The translations under genes and the position numbers were made by a program. This document shows positions 15,351-23,145 of a DNA stretch of 64,000 nt, one piece after another (position 1 is the stretch's first letter; the number at the start of each line of letters is the position of its first letter). Source of the DNA: UMGS1002 sp045586785 (GTDB lineage: Bacteria; Bacillota; Clostridia; Oscillospirales; CAG-272); NCBI GenBank assembly GCA_045586785.1, contig JAZNBA010000089.1:31251-95250 (forward strand), read 5' to 3'. The notes below the pieces were generated by a model that did no database searches, was not told the DNA's origin, and was given only the letters and a program-made list of their open reading frames with translations.

Positions 15351-15613
15351 AAAAAATCGGCAGTTTCGGCCTGAACTTTGTTCGCGAAATATTCCCCGCG
15401 GTTGTTTAAACCGCGGGGAATATTTCGGAACGGCGTAAATAAACTTTCATTTTACCGCTAATTGTGCACGCCCTTCGGCCTGCACTTCGTTTTGGAAATA
15501 TTCCGTTTCCGCTTGCGGAACGCGGTTGTTTAGACCGCGAGGAATATTTTGGAACGGCGTAAATTGACTTTCAATTTACCGCTAATTGTGCACGCCGTTC
15601 TGCCGATATTTTT
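15351..15613. repeat. Two tandem diverged hairpin units enclosed by an outer inverted repeat
   Basis: This fills the 350-base gap 15336-15685. An outer arm AAAAATCGGCAG (15352-15363) pairs with CTGCCGATATTTTT (15600-15613). Inside are two tandem units (about 15367-15475 and 15476-15600) sharing the order: ATATTCC stem, GGTTGTTTA loop, ACCGCG(G/A)GGAATATT, GGAACGGCGTAAAT, a TTTACCGC stem and TAATTGTGCACGCC. In unit 1 the stem AATATTCCCCGCGGTT / AACCGCGGGGAATATT is perfect; unit 2 has an extra small hairpin (GTTTCCGCTTGCGGAAC) in its left arm. No gene was found. It may be a mobile hairpin element or a structured RNA. Confidence 0.7.
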
Positions 15614-15623
15614 GTTTTCCCCC

Positions 15624-15652
15624 TTGTTCGTACGACAAAAATATGGTATACT
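15624..15652 (+). promoter_or_regulatory. Probable sigma-A promoter of the gene at 15686
   Basis: TTGTTC, 17 bases, TATACT, about 34 bases before the ATG. The -35 box is weak (4 of 6). Confidence 0.5.
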
Positions 15653-15685
15653 TCTATAAAGTCCTACAATAAAAAGGAGACTACT

Positions 15686-16726
15686 ATGAGCAGATCCCTT
15701 CTCACCGGTGTTGCCTATCACGGCAACCGTATGCCCTCTCATGTTCGTGAGGACATGGCAAAGATCGCACGCGCCGATATGGATATCGTTGTGCATATGC
15801 TTTCCCACACCGACTGGGAACGCCACAAAAAGGTCATGAAAGACATTTTCGCCATAACCGAGGACGCAGGTCTTGAGGTTTGGGTTGACAACTGGGGCAT
15901 CGGCGGCTCCCCCGGCGACGTTTCGCACTTTCTTGCCTACTACCCCGACAGCCATATGATATATTCAAACGGTCAGATGCACCCATATCAGGCCTGCCTC
16001 AACAGCCCCGACTACCGCAAATTCGTCAAGGAATGGCTGGACACCGTGGTCGAGATCGGCGGCAAGACTATATTCTGGGACGAGCCCCACATTCCCACCA
16101 AGCTTTTCGGCGACACAAGAGCCTTTTGCTGCTGCTGTCCCACCTGCAAAAAGCTGTTTGAGGAAAAATACGGCTATCCAATGCCCTCCATTCTCACCCC
16201 CGAGGTCGAAAAATTCCGCACCGACAGCATAATCGACTATTTCCGGGATGTCACCGAGTACAGTCACTCGCTGGGACTTTACAACGCCGCCTGCATTATG
16301 CCGGGCGAGGGTCACGGCATCAGCCTTGAATCTGTTGGCAGACTTGCGGACCTGCCCTACATGGAAAACATCGGATACGACCCCTACTGGTACAACAAAA
16401 AAGGCGCCAACGCCTACGAATACGTCTATACGGGCACAAAGCAAGCCCTTGACATCAGCAACTCCTTCGGCAAGCAGCACAATATCTGGATACAGACCTA
16501 CAACGTTCCTCGCGGACGGGAGGAGGAAATAATCGAGGGCACTGCCGCCGCTTACGACGCAGGCGCCCGTTGCATACTCGCCTGGGGCTTTAACGGAAGT
16601 GAATCCAACAACTACCGCGCCCAAAACCCCGAGCGCACCTGGGATATGACGGTTGAGGCAATGCGCCGCATCCGTTCCGTAGAGCGCGACCGAATCTGGG
16701 AACAAAACAGGAAAAAATATCAATGA
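15686..16726 (+). CDS. Putative TIM-barrel protein, possible glycoside hydrolase-like
   Basis: A 346-residue cytoplasmic protein starting at ATG 15686 after AAAAGGAG. There is no signal peptide. Alternating strands and helices suggest a TIM barrel, with polar residues at strand ends: HMLSHTDWE, LEVWVDNWGIGG, IFWDEPHIPTK and CILAWGFNGSE. The FWDEPH motif looks like a catalytic carboxylate loop of glycosidase-type barrels. A CCCCPTC run at about residues 147-153 may bind metal. It overlaps the following transporter gene by ATGA, so the two probably act together on an imported compound. I do not recognise the exact family. Confidence 0.7.
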   Translation: MSRSLLTGVAYHGNRMPSHVREDMAKIARADMDIVVHMLSHTDWERHKKVMKDIFAITEDAGLEVWVDNWGIGGSPGDVSHFLAYYPDSHMIYSNGQMHPYQACLNSPDYRKFVKEWLDTVVEIGGKTIFWDEPHIPTKLFGDTRAFCCCCPTCKKLFEEKYGYPMPSILTPEVEKFRTDSIIDYFRDVTEYSHSLGLYNAACIMPGEGHGISLESVGRLADLPYMENIGYDPYWYNKKGANAYEYVYTGTKQALDISNSFGKQHNIWIQTYNVPRGREEEIIEGTAAAYDAGARCILAWGFNGSESNNYRAQNPERTWDMTVEAMRRIRSVERDRIWEQNRKKYQ

Positions 16727-17604
16727 CAAGCGCAATACTTATTTCGTGTATGATAGTGCTTTACACACTGCAATCGCTGTTGTGTAAGCAATATTCCGTC
16801 CACTATCCGGGGCGTGAGGACGACGCCTCCCCCGTGTTTACCGTAGTCAGCGGACTTACCGTGTTCGCGCTGTCCTTGGTTCTCATGGGCTTTCGCTTTG
16901 AAGCAAGCTTGCTGACGGTAATTCTCGGTCTTATCAACGCCGTAGCGCTTATCGGCTACAACGCCTGCATCATAAAGGCGTCGCAGACGGGCTCATATTC
17001 CATTCTGATGACGTTTGCTATTGCGGGCTCTATCAGTATTCCCACGGTGGTTTCGGTGATAGCGTTTGACGCGCCTATGTCGATACTCAAAGCCGTGGGC
17101 GTTGTGGGCGTGCTGGCATCCGTGTATATGGTAAGCCACAGAAAAGAGCAAAACACCAAAATGAGCAAGTGGTTCATCCCCATTTGCCTGCTGCTGGCGC
17201 TGTGCAACGGCGCGTACGGCACGCTGCTTGACGTTCAACAGCGGCTGACGGGCGTGGAGCAAAAGGAAGAAATGGTGGCTATCACATACGGCGTGGCGGC
17301 GCTGGGCTCGGCGGTCATGATGCTGATACAAAACAAAAAAGGTACTTTTTCCATGTTCCGTCAGAACAAAAAGTCGCTGATATACCTTATTACCTGCTCG
17401 CTGTCCGTTGCGGGAGCAATACATCTGCTTGTGTACATACTGCCGCTTATAAACGTGACGGTGCTTTATACCATCGACAATTCCAGCGTGCTACTCATCA
17501 GCGTATTGCTTTCTTGTATTCTGTATAAGGAAAAGCTGTCGGTACTCAATATTATCGGTTGCGTCGTTATGTGCGCGTCGCTGGTGACGGTGGCGATATT
17601 TTAA
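16723..17604 (+). CDS. DMT-superfamily (EamA-like) transporter
   Basis: A 293-residue membrane protein with about ten hydrophobic segments in two halves, as in drug/metabolite transporters of the EamA group. The second half ends in the usual LINVTVLYTIDNSSVLLISVLLSCILYKEKLS region, where a charged KEKLS turn precedes the last helix. It overlaps the preceding putative hydrolase gene by ATGA. The substrate and direction of transport cannot be read from sequence. Confidence 0.8.
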   Translation: MTSAILISCMIVLYTLQSLLCKQYSVHYPGREDDASPVFTVVSGLTVFALSLVLMGFRFEASLLTVILGLINAVALIGYNACIIKASQTGSYSILMTFAIAGSISIPTVVSVIAFDAPMSILKAVGVVGVLASVYMVSHRKEQNTKMSKWFIPICLLLALCNGAYGTLLDVQQRLTGVEQKEEMVAITYGVAALGSAVMMLIQNKKGTFSMFRQNKKSLIYLITCSLSVAGAIHLLVYILPLINVTVLYTIDNSSVLLISVLLSCILYKEKLSVLNIIGCVVMCASLVTVAIF

Positions 17605-17665
17605 TTCACTTTAACTAAAACATTCAGTTCAATCATACGGCTGTAAATATTTTTTCCTTTTAATT

Positions 17666-17794
17666 GGTAGGGGTCGGCGCCTCGACGACCCGTAACAAAA
17701 CGCGTAAAATAGAAAATATTGGTGAATATATTTTTACCACCGTTTTTATTTTCTGCACCATTGTTTCGGGTCGTCGAGGGCGCCGACCCCTACC
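17666..17794. repeat. MITE-like inverted-repeat element (GTAGGGG family), copy A
   Basis: The left arm 17666-17692 (GGTAGGGGTCGGCGCC...) is complementary to the right arm 17767-17794 except for one extra G. About 74 AT-rich bases lie between. It sits in the gene-free stretch 17605-17891. The general design matches the element at 31276-31365, but the arm cores differ. Confidence 0.75.
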
Positions 17795-17857
17795 GACATA
17801 ATGATAATATTCACATAAAGACATGAAAATTTATTACCCCATCAATATATTACAAAA

Positions 17858-17882
17858 GAGGCTGAGTCAAAGACTCAGCCTC
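17858..17882 (-). terminator. Terminator downstream of the leftward sigma/partner operon
   Basis: An 11-base perfect stem GAGGCTGAGTC / GACTCAGCCTC with an AAA loop, 9 bases beyond the leftward stop at 17892; read leftward it is followed by TTTTGTAAT. It could also stop rightward transcription from 17604. Confidence 0.8.
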
Positions 17883-17891
17883 AATTTTTAA

Positions 17892-19391
17892 TTAGTGCAC
17901 AAACACCTGCTGTATGGGCTTGCCGTCACGGAAGGTCCAGACCGTGTCGAAGTCGAAGCCTTCAAGCTGCTCAGAATTAAGCGCTTTGTCAAGATCAAGC
18001 TCGTAGCAATACGTATCACCGTAGTTAAGGTAGGAATATTCGCAAAGCTGCTCCAATGCCGCCTTATCTCCGTCAAATATATAAAGGAATATGGAATATA
18101 TCCTGTTCTTTTCCTCACGTGAAGCCATCGGATCAAAAATATACCACACACGCTGATTCTCAAGATCCATTTTGTCGCCTGTCATATGGTTAAGCTGGTT
18201 AAGCATTGTCATAAGCTCTTCCAACGCTCTCGAACTGGTGGCGGCAACAGCATCGATGTCCTTTTTAAGATAATACGCGCAAAACAACTTATAACGAAAA
18301 TCATCCTTGCTGTATTTGCTCAGCAGCTTTTCTTTGATGTTCTCGAAATTTTCGCCGTCTATGATAAGTGGGAATCTATCTGACAGGTCATTGACAGTAA
18401 TACTGTCGGTACCATCCCAATCGAATTTACCATTTATAGTGTTCTCAATTTCGCCCGAGAACCAAGAGGTAATGCAGGAATTGCTGTAACCGACAATACC
18501 GCCTACATTAAGAATAACAGAATCATCACTGTTTTCTTCGGGGCCAGTGCCGCCTACGTTTATTTTTGCATTATTTACAAAGCAGGAATCCACATAATTT
18601 GCTTTGCCGCAAAGGCCTCCTATAATTACGCTGTAATTTTCAATAACTCCTACGTTTCTATCAAACATATTGTATTCCACATTGAGTTTGAGCCCATCAA
18701 CATAGCACGCTCCCACAAAATTTGCAGACGTTACTATTGTGCCTACATAAAGCCGTTGATATCCCGTACCGTCCTTTTGAATGTTTATCTCACAATTCTC
18801 TATTCCGAGGTTTATTACGGTAGTTGCTGACTTAAAAAGTCCAACTTGGTAATTGGTTTCATCTGGAACAAGCTTAAGATTACGAACGACATAACCGTTG
18901 CCGTTAAACATCTCCAAGGAAGTATGAGCCACAACAGTTTGGGCGCCCATTTGCATATAATGTGTGAGCTCGATGGGCTTTATACCGCCCTCGCAAATAC
19001 CGCCTGCGGCGTAATCCTCGTCGGTAAAGGTAATGTCATTCATCAAAATATATTTTACCGCCGGCATCTCATCGCCGCAATTGCTCATTCCCAACAAGTC
19101 CTCTTTAGTATAAATACCAACGTACCCCTCGGGAACTACGGTGAGCTGTTGAGTATTTTCGGTCACACGCTTATCATTGAGTATCTTTCTGATAAGCGGT
19201 GCTGTGGTAGCGGCTGCGACGCCAAGCACCATAACGCAGCACAGTATCACCGACATAGCAACGACTCCAACTCTCTTTTTCGACCTTGGCGCGCGCTTTG
19301 TTTGCTTTGCTTCGGCGTCGGGCAGTATTTTTTCGATCGCGGGAGTTTGTACTCTCGCAAGATCTCTTTTGAACATTTTCTCGTGTTTCAT
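17892..19391 (-). CDS. Membrane protein with GLUG-like ectodomain, probable sigma partner
   Basis: A 499-residue protein starting at ATG 19391 with AAGGAG upstream. The N-terminal 40 residues are basic and cytoplasmic. One membrane helix lies near 42-65. The large outer domain (about 80-350) has repeats typical of GLUG/right-handed beta-helix proteins: LMNDITFTDED, MFNGNGYVVRNLKL, VGLFKSATTVINLGIENCEI, IIGGLCGKANYVDSCFVNNAKI, NVGGIVGYSNSCITSWF. The C-terminal 140 residues are helical. It follows an ECF sigma gene by 23 bases. By position it may be an anti-sigma or surface-sensor partner; that role is inferred only. Confidence 0.75.
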   Translation of the reverse strand: MKHEKMFKRDLARVQTPAIEKILPDAEAKQTKRAPRSKKRVGVVAMSVILCCVMVLGVAAATTAPLIRKILNDKRVTENTQQLTVVPEGYVGIYTKEDLLGMSNCGDEMPAVKYILMNDITFTDEDYAAGGICEGGIKPIELTHYMQMGAQTVVAHTSLEMFNGNGYVVRNLKLVPDETNYQVGLFKSATTVINLGIENCEINIQKDGTGYQRLYVGTIVTSANFVGACYVDGLKLNVEYNMFDRNVGVIENYSVIIGGLCGKANYVDSCFVNNAKINVGGTGPEENSDDSVILNVGGIVGYSNSCITSWFSGEIENTINGKFDWDGTDSITVNDLSDRFPLIIDGENFENIKEKLLSKYSKDDFRYKLFCAYYLKKDIDAVAATSSRALEELMTMLNQLNHMTGDKMDLENQRVWYIFDPMASREEKNRIYSIFLYIFDGDKAALEQLCEYSYLNYGDTYCYELDLDKALNSEQLEGFDFDTVWTFRDGKPIQQVFVH

Positions 19392-19414
19392 CTCATTTTC
19401 TCCTTTCGTAAAGG

Positions 19415-19927
19415 TCAGTTACGATAATAGGGCTTGAGCTTCTCAAGTGCGCGGCGGTACCGCTTCTGACACGCATCTTCGCTCAGTCCCACAATTTGCG
19501 CGATCTGCTTGTGCTTCATTCCGCAGTCAAGCTTCATTACCACTATCTGCCGCTCGGTCTCGTCCAGCAGCGTTAGCGCTTCAAGTGCGGCAAGCGAGAG
19601 GGAGTCAGGCTCGGCAGTGTCCGGTACAATGTCCGTTGGGCACTCGCGGCGGCGACGGTTGTGCAGGTTTATCGCCAAGTTGCGCGTAACTGTCAAAATA
19701 AAGGCTATTGCGTTGCTACCCTGTCGGTAAGCACGAGCCTCGGCGGCAAGCTTTACGAATGTGTCCTGCATAATGTCCTCGGCGGCGTGGGTGTCGCGGA
19801 GTATGGACAGCGCCAGCATATAAATGCGTCTGCCAAGTATATGATAGATATCTTCAAGTGCGCTCATGTCGCCGTCAGCCAGACGGCACAGTGCGCGGTC
19901 ACATTGCTGATTCGCGAAAATATCCAT
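19415..19927 (-). CDS. RNA polymerase sigma factor, ECF type
   Basis: A 170-residue protein starting at ATG 19927 after AGAGGAGGAG. Region 2: ALEDIYHILGRRIYMLALSIL, HAAEDIMQDTFVKLAAEA and FILTVTRNLAINLHNRRRR. Region 4: ALTLLDETERQIVVMKLD, then a helix-turn-helix MKHKQIAQIVGLSEDACQKR and RYRRALEKLKPYY. The length and layout are normal for ECF sigma factors. It leads an operon with the GLUG-like membrane protein. It is a different paralogue from the sigma factor at 12765. Confidence 0.92.
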   Translation of the reverse strand: MDIFANQQCDRALCRLADGDMSALEDIYHILGRRIYMLALSILRDTHAAEDIMQDTFVKLAAEARAYRQGSNAIAFILTVTRNLAINLHNRRRRECPTDIVPDTAEPDSLSLAALEALTLLDETERQIVVMKLDCGMKHKQIAQIVGLSEDACQKRYRRALEKLKPYYRN

Positions 19928-19961
19928 GTTTCTCCTCCTCTCATAATTTTTGATCGATCGA

Positions 19962-19973
19962 CTTCACCCTATA
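19962..19973 (-). promoter_or_regulatory. Candidate -10 region of the second sigma operon
   Basis: Read leftward: TATAGGGTGAAG, about 35 bases before the start at 19927. It resembles the TATAAGTGAA block upstream of the first sigma gene (TATA followed by GTGAA), suggesting related but separate promoter recognition. No clear -35 box was identified. Confidence 0.35.
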
Positions 19974-20091
19974 AACAAACTCGCGGACACTTTTCGGACA
20001 CGAAAGTAAAAAAATTTCAAAAATTATTGTATTTCAACGAACTATTAATTATAGATAATCCATTGTAACAGCAAATGAAACACATACATTA

Positions 20092-20234
20092 GCCTTCTCC
20101 AGTGGGAGAAGGTGTCAGCGAAGCTGACGGATGAGGTGTAAAAAATACATCCTACGAATTTTAATCGTCACGCGAATGTGCGACACCTCATCCGTCTGCC
20201 CTTCGGGCATCCACCTTCTCCCACTCGAGAAGGC
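20092..20234. repeat. Inverted-repeat element (CCTTCTCC family), copy A
   Basis: It occupies part of the gene-free stretch 19928-20403. Outer arms GCCTTCTCC...GGAGAAGG (from 20092) and CCTTCTCCCACTCGAGAAGGC (to 20234) enclose an inner inverted pair, GACGGATGAGGTGT (about 20126) and ACACCTCATCCGTC (20183). About 45 AT-rich bases form the centre. A solo remnant with the same arm lies at 30307-30327. Confidence 0.75.
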
Positions 20235-20344
20235 GCACAAAAACGTTCGCCCATCTGCTACAATAAGTTTTTACAAATCAATAGTTCACTACCTAAAACC
20301 ATTGTATCACACCCATCTGTCTTTTGCAACCGCTTCAAAACATA

Positions 20345-20373
20345 TTGACAACCGTCGCAAAAAATCGTAAAAT
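20345..20373 (+). promoter_or_regulatory. Sigma-A promoter of the sialidase-fold gene
   Basis: TTGACA, 17 bases, TAAAAT, about 31 bases before the ATG at 20404. Confidence 0.7.
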
Positions 20374-20403
20374 AAAAGCAACCATATAAAAGGAGTTGTC
20401 ACT

Positions 20404-21459
20404 ATGAAAATAAACATAATTCAAAGCGAAAAAACCATCTGCTCAAACGAGCACAGCATACATAAATATTTCGGCTGGCCCTCGGCATCTCGTCTGCAAG
20501 ACGGCTCTCTGGCAATGGTTGCCAGCGGCTTCCGTCTGTCCCACATATGCCCCTTCGGCAAGGTGGTAATGTGCCGCAGCTATGACGAGGGGGGGAGCTG
20601 GTCCGCACCCGAAATTCTCATAGATACCCCTCTGGACGACCGCGACGGCGGCATCTGTCCCTTTGGCGAGGATGGCGTTGTCGTTACCAGCTTTAACAAC
20701 CACCCAAGCTTTCAGCGCAAGTATCAAGGCGACAGCCTGTACCGCCGCGCCTATATTGACGAGGTGGAAAAGCTGGATTTTGAAAAATATCTGGGCTCTA
20801 CAATAGTACTCAGCCACGACGGCGGCAAGACGTTTGGCGACGTTATGACAGTCCCCGTGTCCTCGCCCCACGGTCCCTGCGTTCTGTCTGACGGCACGGT
20901 GCTTTACGTAGGACGCACCTTTGACGCATATAATATGCCCTCGCGCCTTGAATGTCACGTGCTGACACCGGATGGAAAAACTCAGTTGCGTTCCATAATC
21001 GAGGAGCCCGATCCCACGCTGACTTGGTGCGAGCCCCACGCAATTCAGTTGCCGGACGGCAAAATAATCGTACACATCCGCGTTCAGGGACAGAACAACA
21101 AGTATTTCACGACTTATCAAAGCGTTTCGACAGATATGGGCTATACGTTCTCAGTCCCCACTCCCCTGCTCCCGCCTCGCGGCGGCGCGCCCGCGCACCT
21201 GCTGCAACATTCGTCGGGCACGCTGATATCGGTCTACGGCTACCGCGACGTACCCTACGGCATTCGCGCCATGTTCAGCCGTGACGCAGGAGAGAGCTGG
21301 GATACCGACAACGTAATTATTGACAACGAGTCCTCGGGAGACCTGGGCTATCCCTGCTCGGTTGAGCTTGCGGACGGAAACATTCTCACTGTGTACTACG
21401 GTCACGAAAACGGAAGTAAACACACCGTTATAAGGCAGATAATCTGGAATTTTGAATAA
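20404..21459 (+). CDS. Sialidase-fold (BNR/Asp-box) protein, cytoplasmic
   Basis: A 351-residue protein starting at ATG 20404 after AAAAGGAG. There is no signal peptide, so it is cytoplasmic. Four Asp-box motifs mark a six-bladed sialidase-type propeller: SYDEGGSW (about 59), SHDGGKTF (about 137), STDMGYTF (about 241) and SRDAGESW (about 292). The family includes exo-sialidases and other glycosidases, so substrate assignment is open. It stands alone before the convergent hexuronate operon, which may mean it works on acidic sugars, but that is only context. Confidence 0.82.
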   Translation: MKINIIQSEKTICSNEHSIHKYFGWPSASRLQDGSLAMVASGFRLSHICPFGKVVMCRSYDEGGSWSAPEILIDTPLDDRDGGICPFGEDGVVVTSFNNHPSFQRKYQGDSLYRRAYIDEVEKLDFEKYLGSTIVLSHDGGKTFGDVMTVPVSSPHGPCVLSDGTVLYVGRTFDAYNMPSRLECHVLTPDGKTQLRSIIEEPDPTLTWCEPHAIQLPDGKIIVHIRVQGQNNKYFTTYQSVSTDMGYTFSVPTPLLPPRGGAPAHLLQHSSGTLISVYGYRDVPYGIRAMFSRDAGESWDTDNVIIDNESSGDLGYPCSVELADGNILTVYYGHENGSKHTVIRQIIWNFE

Positions 21460-21464
21460 AAGAT

Positions 21465-21495
21465 AAAAGCGTTGTGCCTCCGCACAACGCTTTTT
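21465..21495. terminator. Bidirectional terminator, sialidase-fold gene and hexuronate operon
   Basis: A 13-base stem AAAAGCGTTGTGC / GCACAACGCTTTT with a CTCC loop between the convergent stops at 21459 and 21502, with T-runs on both sides. Confidence 0.88.
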
Positions 21496-21501
21496 AAATA
21501 T

Positions 21502-22524
21502 TTATCTCTGCACTCGACCGCTGGCATCGCCGCCCGCCAGCTTTTCTACCTCGGCCACCGTAACGCGATTGAAGTCGCCCTCAACCGAATGCTTGAGCGC
21601 AGATGCCGCCACCGCAAACTCGATAGCTGAAGCCGACGATTTACCCGTCAGCAGGCTGTAAATAAGTCCTGCGCCGAAGGAGTCACCGCCGCCCACGCGG
21701 TCCACTATGTGAAGATGATACGACTTGGAGAAATAGTAGTCCTCGCCGTCGTAAAGCATGCCTGCCCAGTCGTTATCGCTGGCAGAAATGGATGTGCGAA
21801 GCGTGATGGCAACGCGCTCAAAGCCAAAGGTATCAGAGAGCTGCTTTGCAACCGACTTATACCCCTCATGGTCCAGCTTGCCGCCGTAAATATCGCTTCC
21901 CTGCGCCTCAATGCCGAACACGTCCTTGGCATCCTCCTCATTGGAGATGCACACGTCAACGTATTTGCACAGCTCGGTCATTGCCTCGCGCGCCTGCGCT
22001 CTCGTCCACAACTTGCCGCGGTAGTTGAGGTCGCACGATACCTTAATTCCGCGCTCACGCGCCGCACGGCAGGCGTCAAGACATATTTCTACCAGCTCGC
22101 CGCCAAGGGCAGGGGTAATGCCCGTGAAGTGAAACCAATCCGCGCCATCAAATATAGTATCCCAATCAAAGTCCGACGGCTTTGCCTCGGCGATAGCCGA
22201 GTGTGCACGGTCGTAAATGCAGACCGATCCACGCTGTGACGCACCTTTTTCAAGATAGTATATACCCACACGGTCTCCGCCGCGCACTATCTTTGACGTA
22301 TCGACGCCGAAATAGCGCAATGAATTTACCGCCGCCTGGCCGATAGCGTGCGTGGGCAGCTTAGTTACGTACGTGCTGTCAAGTCCGAAATTCGCAAGGC
22401 TGACAGCCACGTTTGCCTCGCCTCCGCCGAATGTCGCCTGCATAACGTCGTTCTGGAAAAATCTATAATATCCCTCGGGGGCAAGTCTGAGCATTATCTC
22501 GCCGAAAGTAACTACTCTGCCCAT
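21502..22524 (-). CDS. kdgK: 2-keto-3-deoxygluconate kinase (PfkB family)
   Basis: A 340-residue sugar kinase that phosphorylates 2-keto-3-deoxygluconate to KDPG in hexuronate breakdown. PfkB signatures: VTFGEIMLRLAP at the N-terminus, the GGGEANVAVSLANFG motif and the C-terminal DRVGGGDSFGAGLIYSLL with the catalytic Asp. The ribosome site GGGAGG is 3 bases from an ATG at 22530 and 9 bases from an ATG at 22524; I chose the second, though the first would overlap the aldolase stop as ATGA. Last gene of the operon. Confidence 0.9.
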   Translation of the reverse strand: MGRVVTFGEIMLRLAPEGYYRFFQNDVMQATFGGGEANVAVSLANFGLDSTYVTKLPTHAIGQAAVNSLRYFGVDTSKIVRGGDRVGIYYLEKGASQRGSVCIYDRAHSAIAEAKPSDFDWDTIFDGADWFHFTGITPALGGELVEICLDACRAARERGIKVSCDLNYRGKLWTRAQAREAMTELCKYVDVCISNEEDAKDVFGIEAQGSDIYGGKLDHEGYKSVAKQLSDTFGFERVAITLRTSISASDNDWAGMLYDGEDYYFSKSYHLHIVDRVGGGDSFGAGLIYSLLTGKSSASAIEFAVAASALKHSVEGDFNRVTVAEVEKLAGGDASGRVQR

Positions 22525-22526
22525 GC

Positions 22527-23117
22527 TCATTTACCTCCCTGCATTGCCAGCTTGACGAAAAAGCTGCCGCCCACAGCCGCGATCTTGTCGCAAGCTAAAA
22601 ATTCATCAAGATTGTTTTGGTCAACGCCGCCCGTCGGGACAAATTTCACCTGCGGGAAAGGCGCGGACAGCGCCTTGATGGCGTCCATACCGCCGTATAC
22701 GTTGGCGGGGAAAAATTTCAGCGTTGTAAGACCGAGATCTATCGCCTGCATGATCTCGGTAGGCGTTACACAACCGGGAATGTAGGGTATGTCCGCCTCG
22801 CGGCAGACACGGGCGATGTCAAGTCCGAGTCCCGGCGACACGATAAACTGTGCTCCCGCGTCAACAGCCGCACGTGCCTGCGCCGCGTTGACAACCGTAC
22901 CCGCACCGATAAGCATATCGGGAAATTTTTCTCTGCCCAGCTTTATTGCCTCTGCCGCGCAAGCGGTGCGGAATGTGATCTCGGCTGTGGGAATACCGTA
23001 ATCGCACAGCGCCCCCAGCGTGGGTATGGTATCTTCAATATTTTTCAGTACCACGACGGGTACGCAACGGGTCTTCTCAAACAGACCCGACACGTTTTTA
23101 TATGATATGTTTTGCAT
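22527..23117 (-). CDS. eda: KDPG aldolase (2-dehydro-3-deoxyphosphogluconate aldolase)
   Basis: A 196-residue class I aldolase that splits KDPG into pyruvate and glyceraldehyde 3-phosphate. The catalytic Glu46 lies in TAEITFRT, the Schiff-base Lys134 in TLKFFPAN; GAGTVVNAAQ and FIVSPGLGLD are also family motifs. The length is slightly short but normal. AAAGGAG precedes the ATG. It is placed immediately before kdgK and 28 bases after the mannonate oxidoreductase. Confidence 0.93.
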   Translation of the reverse strand: MQNISYKNVSGLFEKTRCVPVVVLKNIEDTIPTLGALCDYGIPTAEITFRTACAAEAIKLGREKFPDMLIGAGTVVNAAQARAAVDAGAQFIVSPGLGLDIARVCREADIPYIPGCVTPTEIMQAIDLGLTTLKFFPANVYGGMDAIKALSAPFPQVKFVPTGGVDQNNLDEFLACDKIAAVGGSFFVKLAMQGGK

Positions 23118-23145
23118 GGTTTTCTCCTTTAAAAACTATTCGCGT

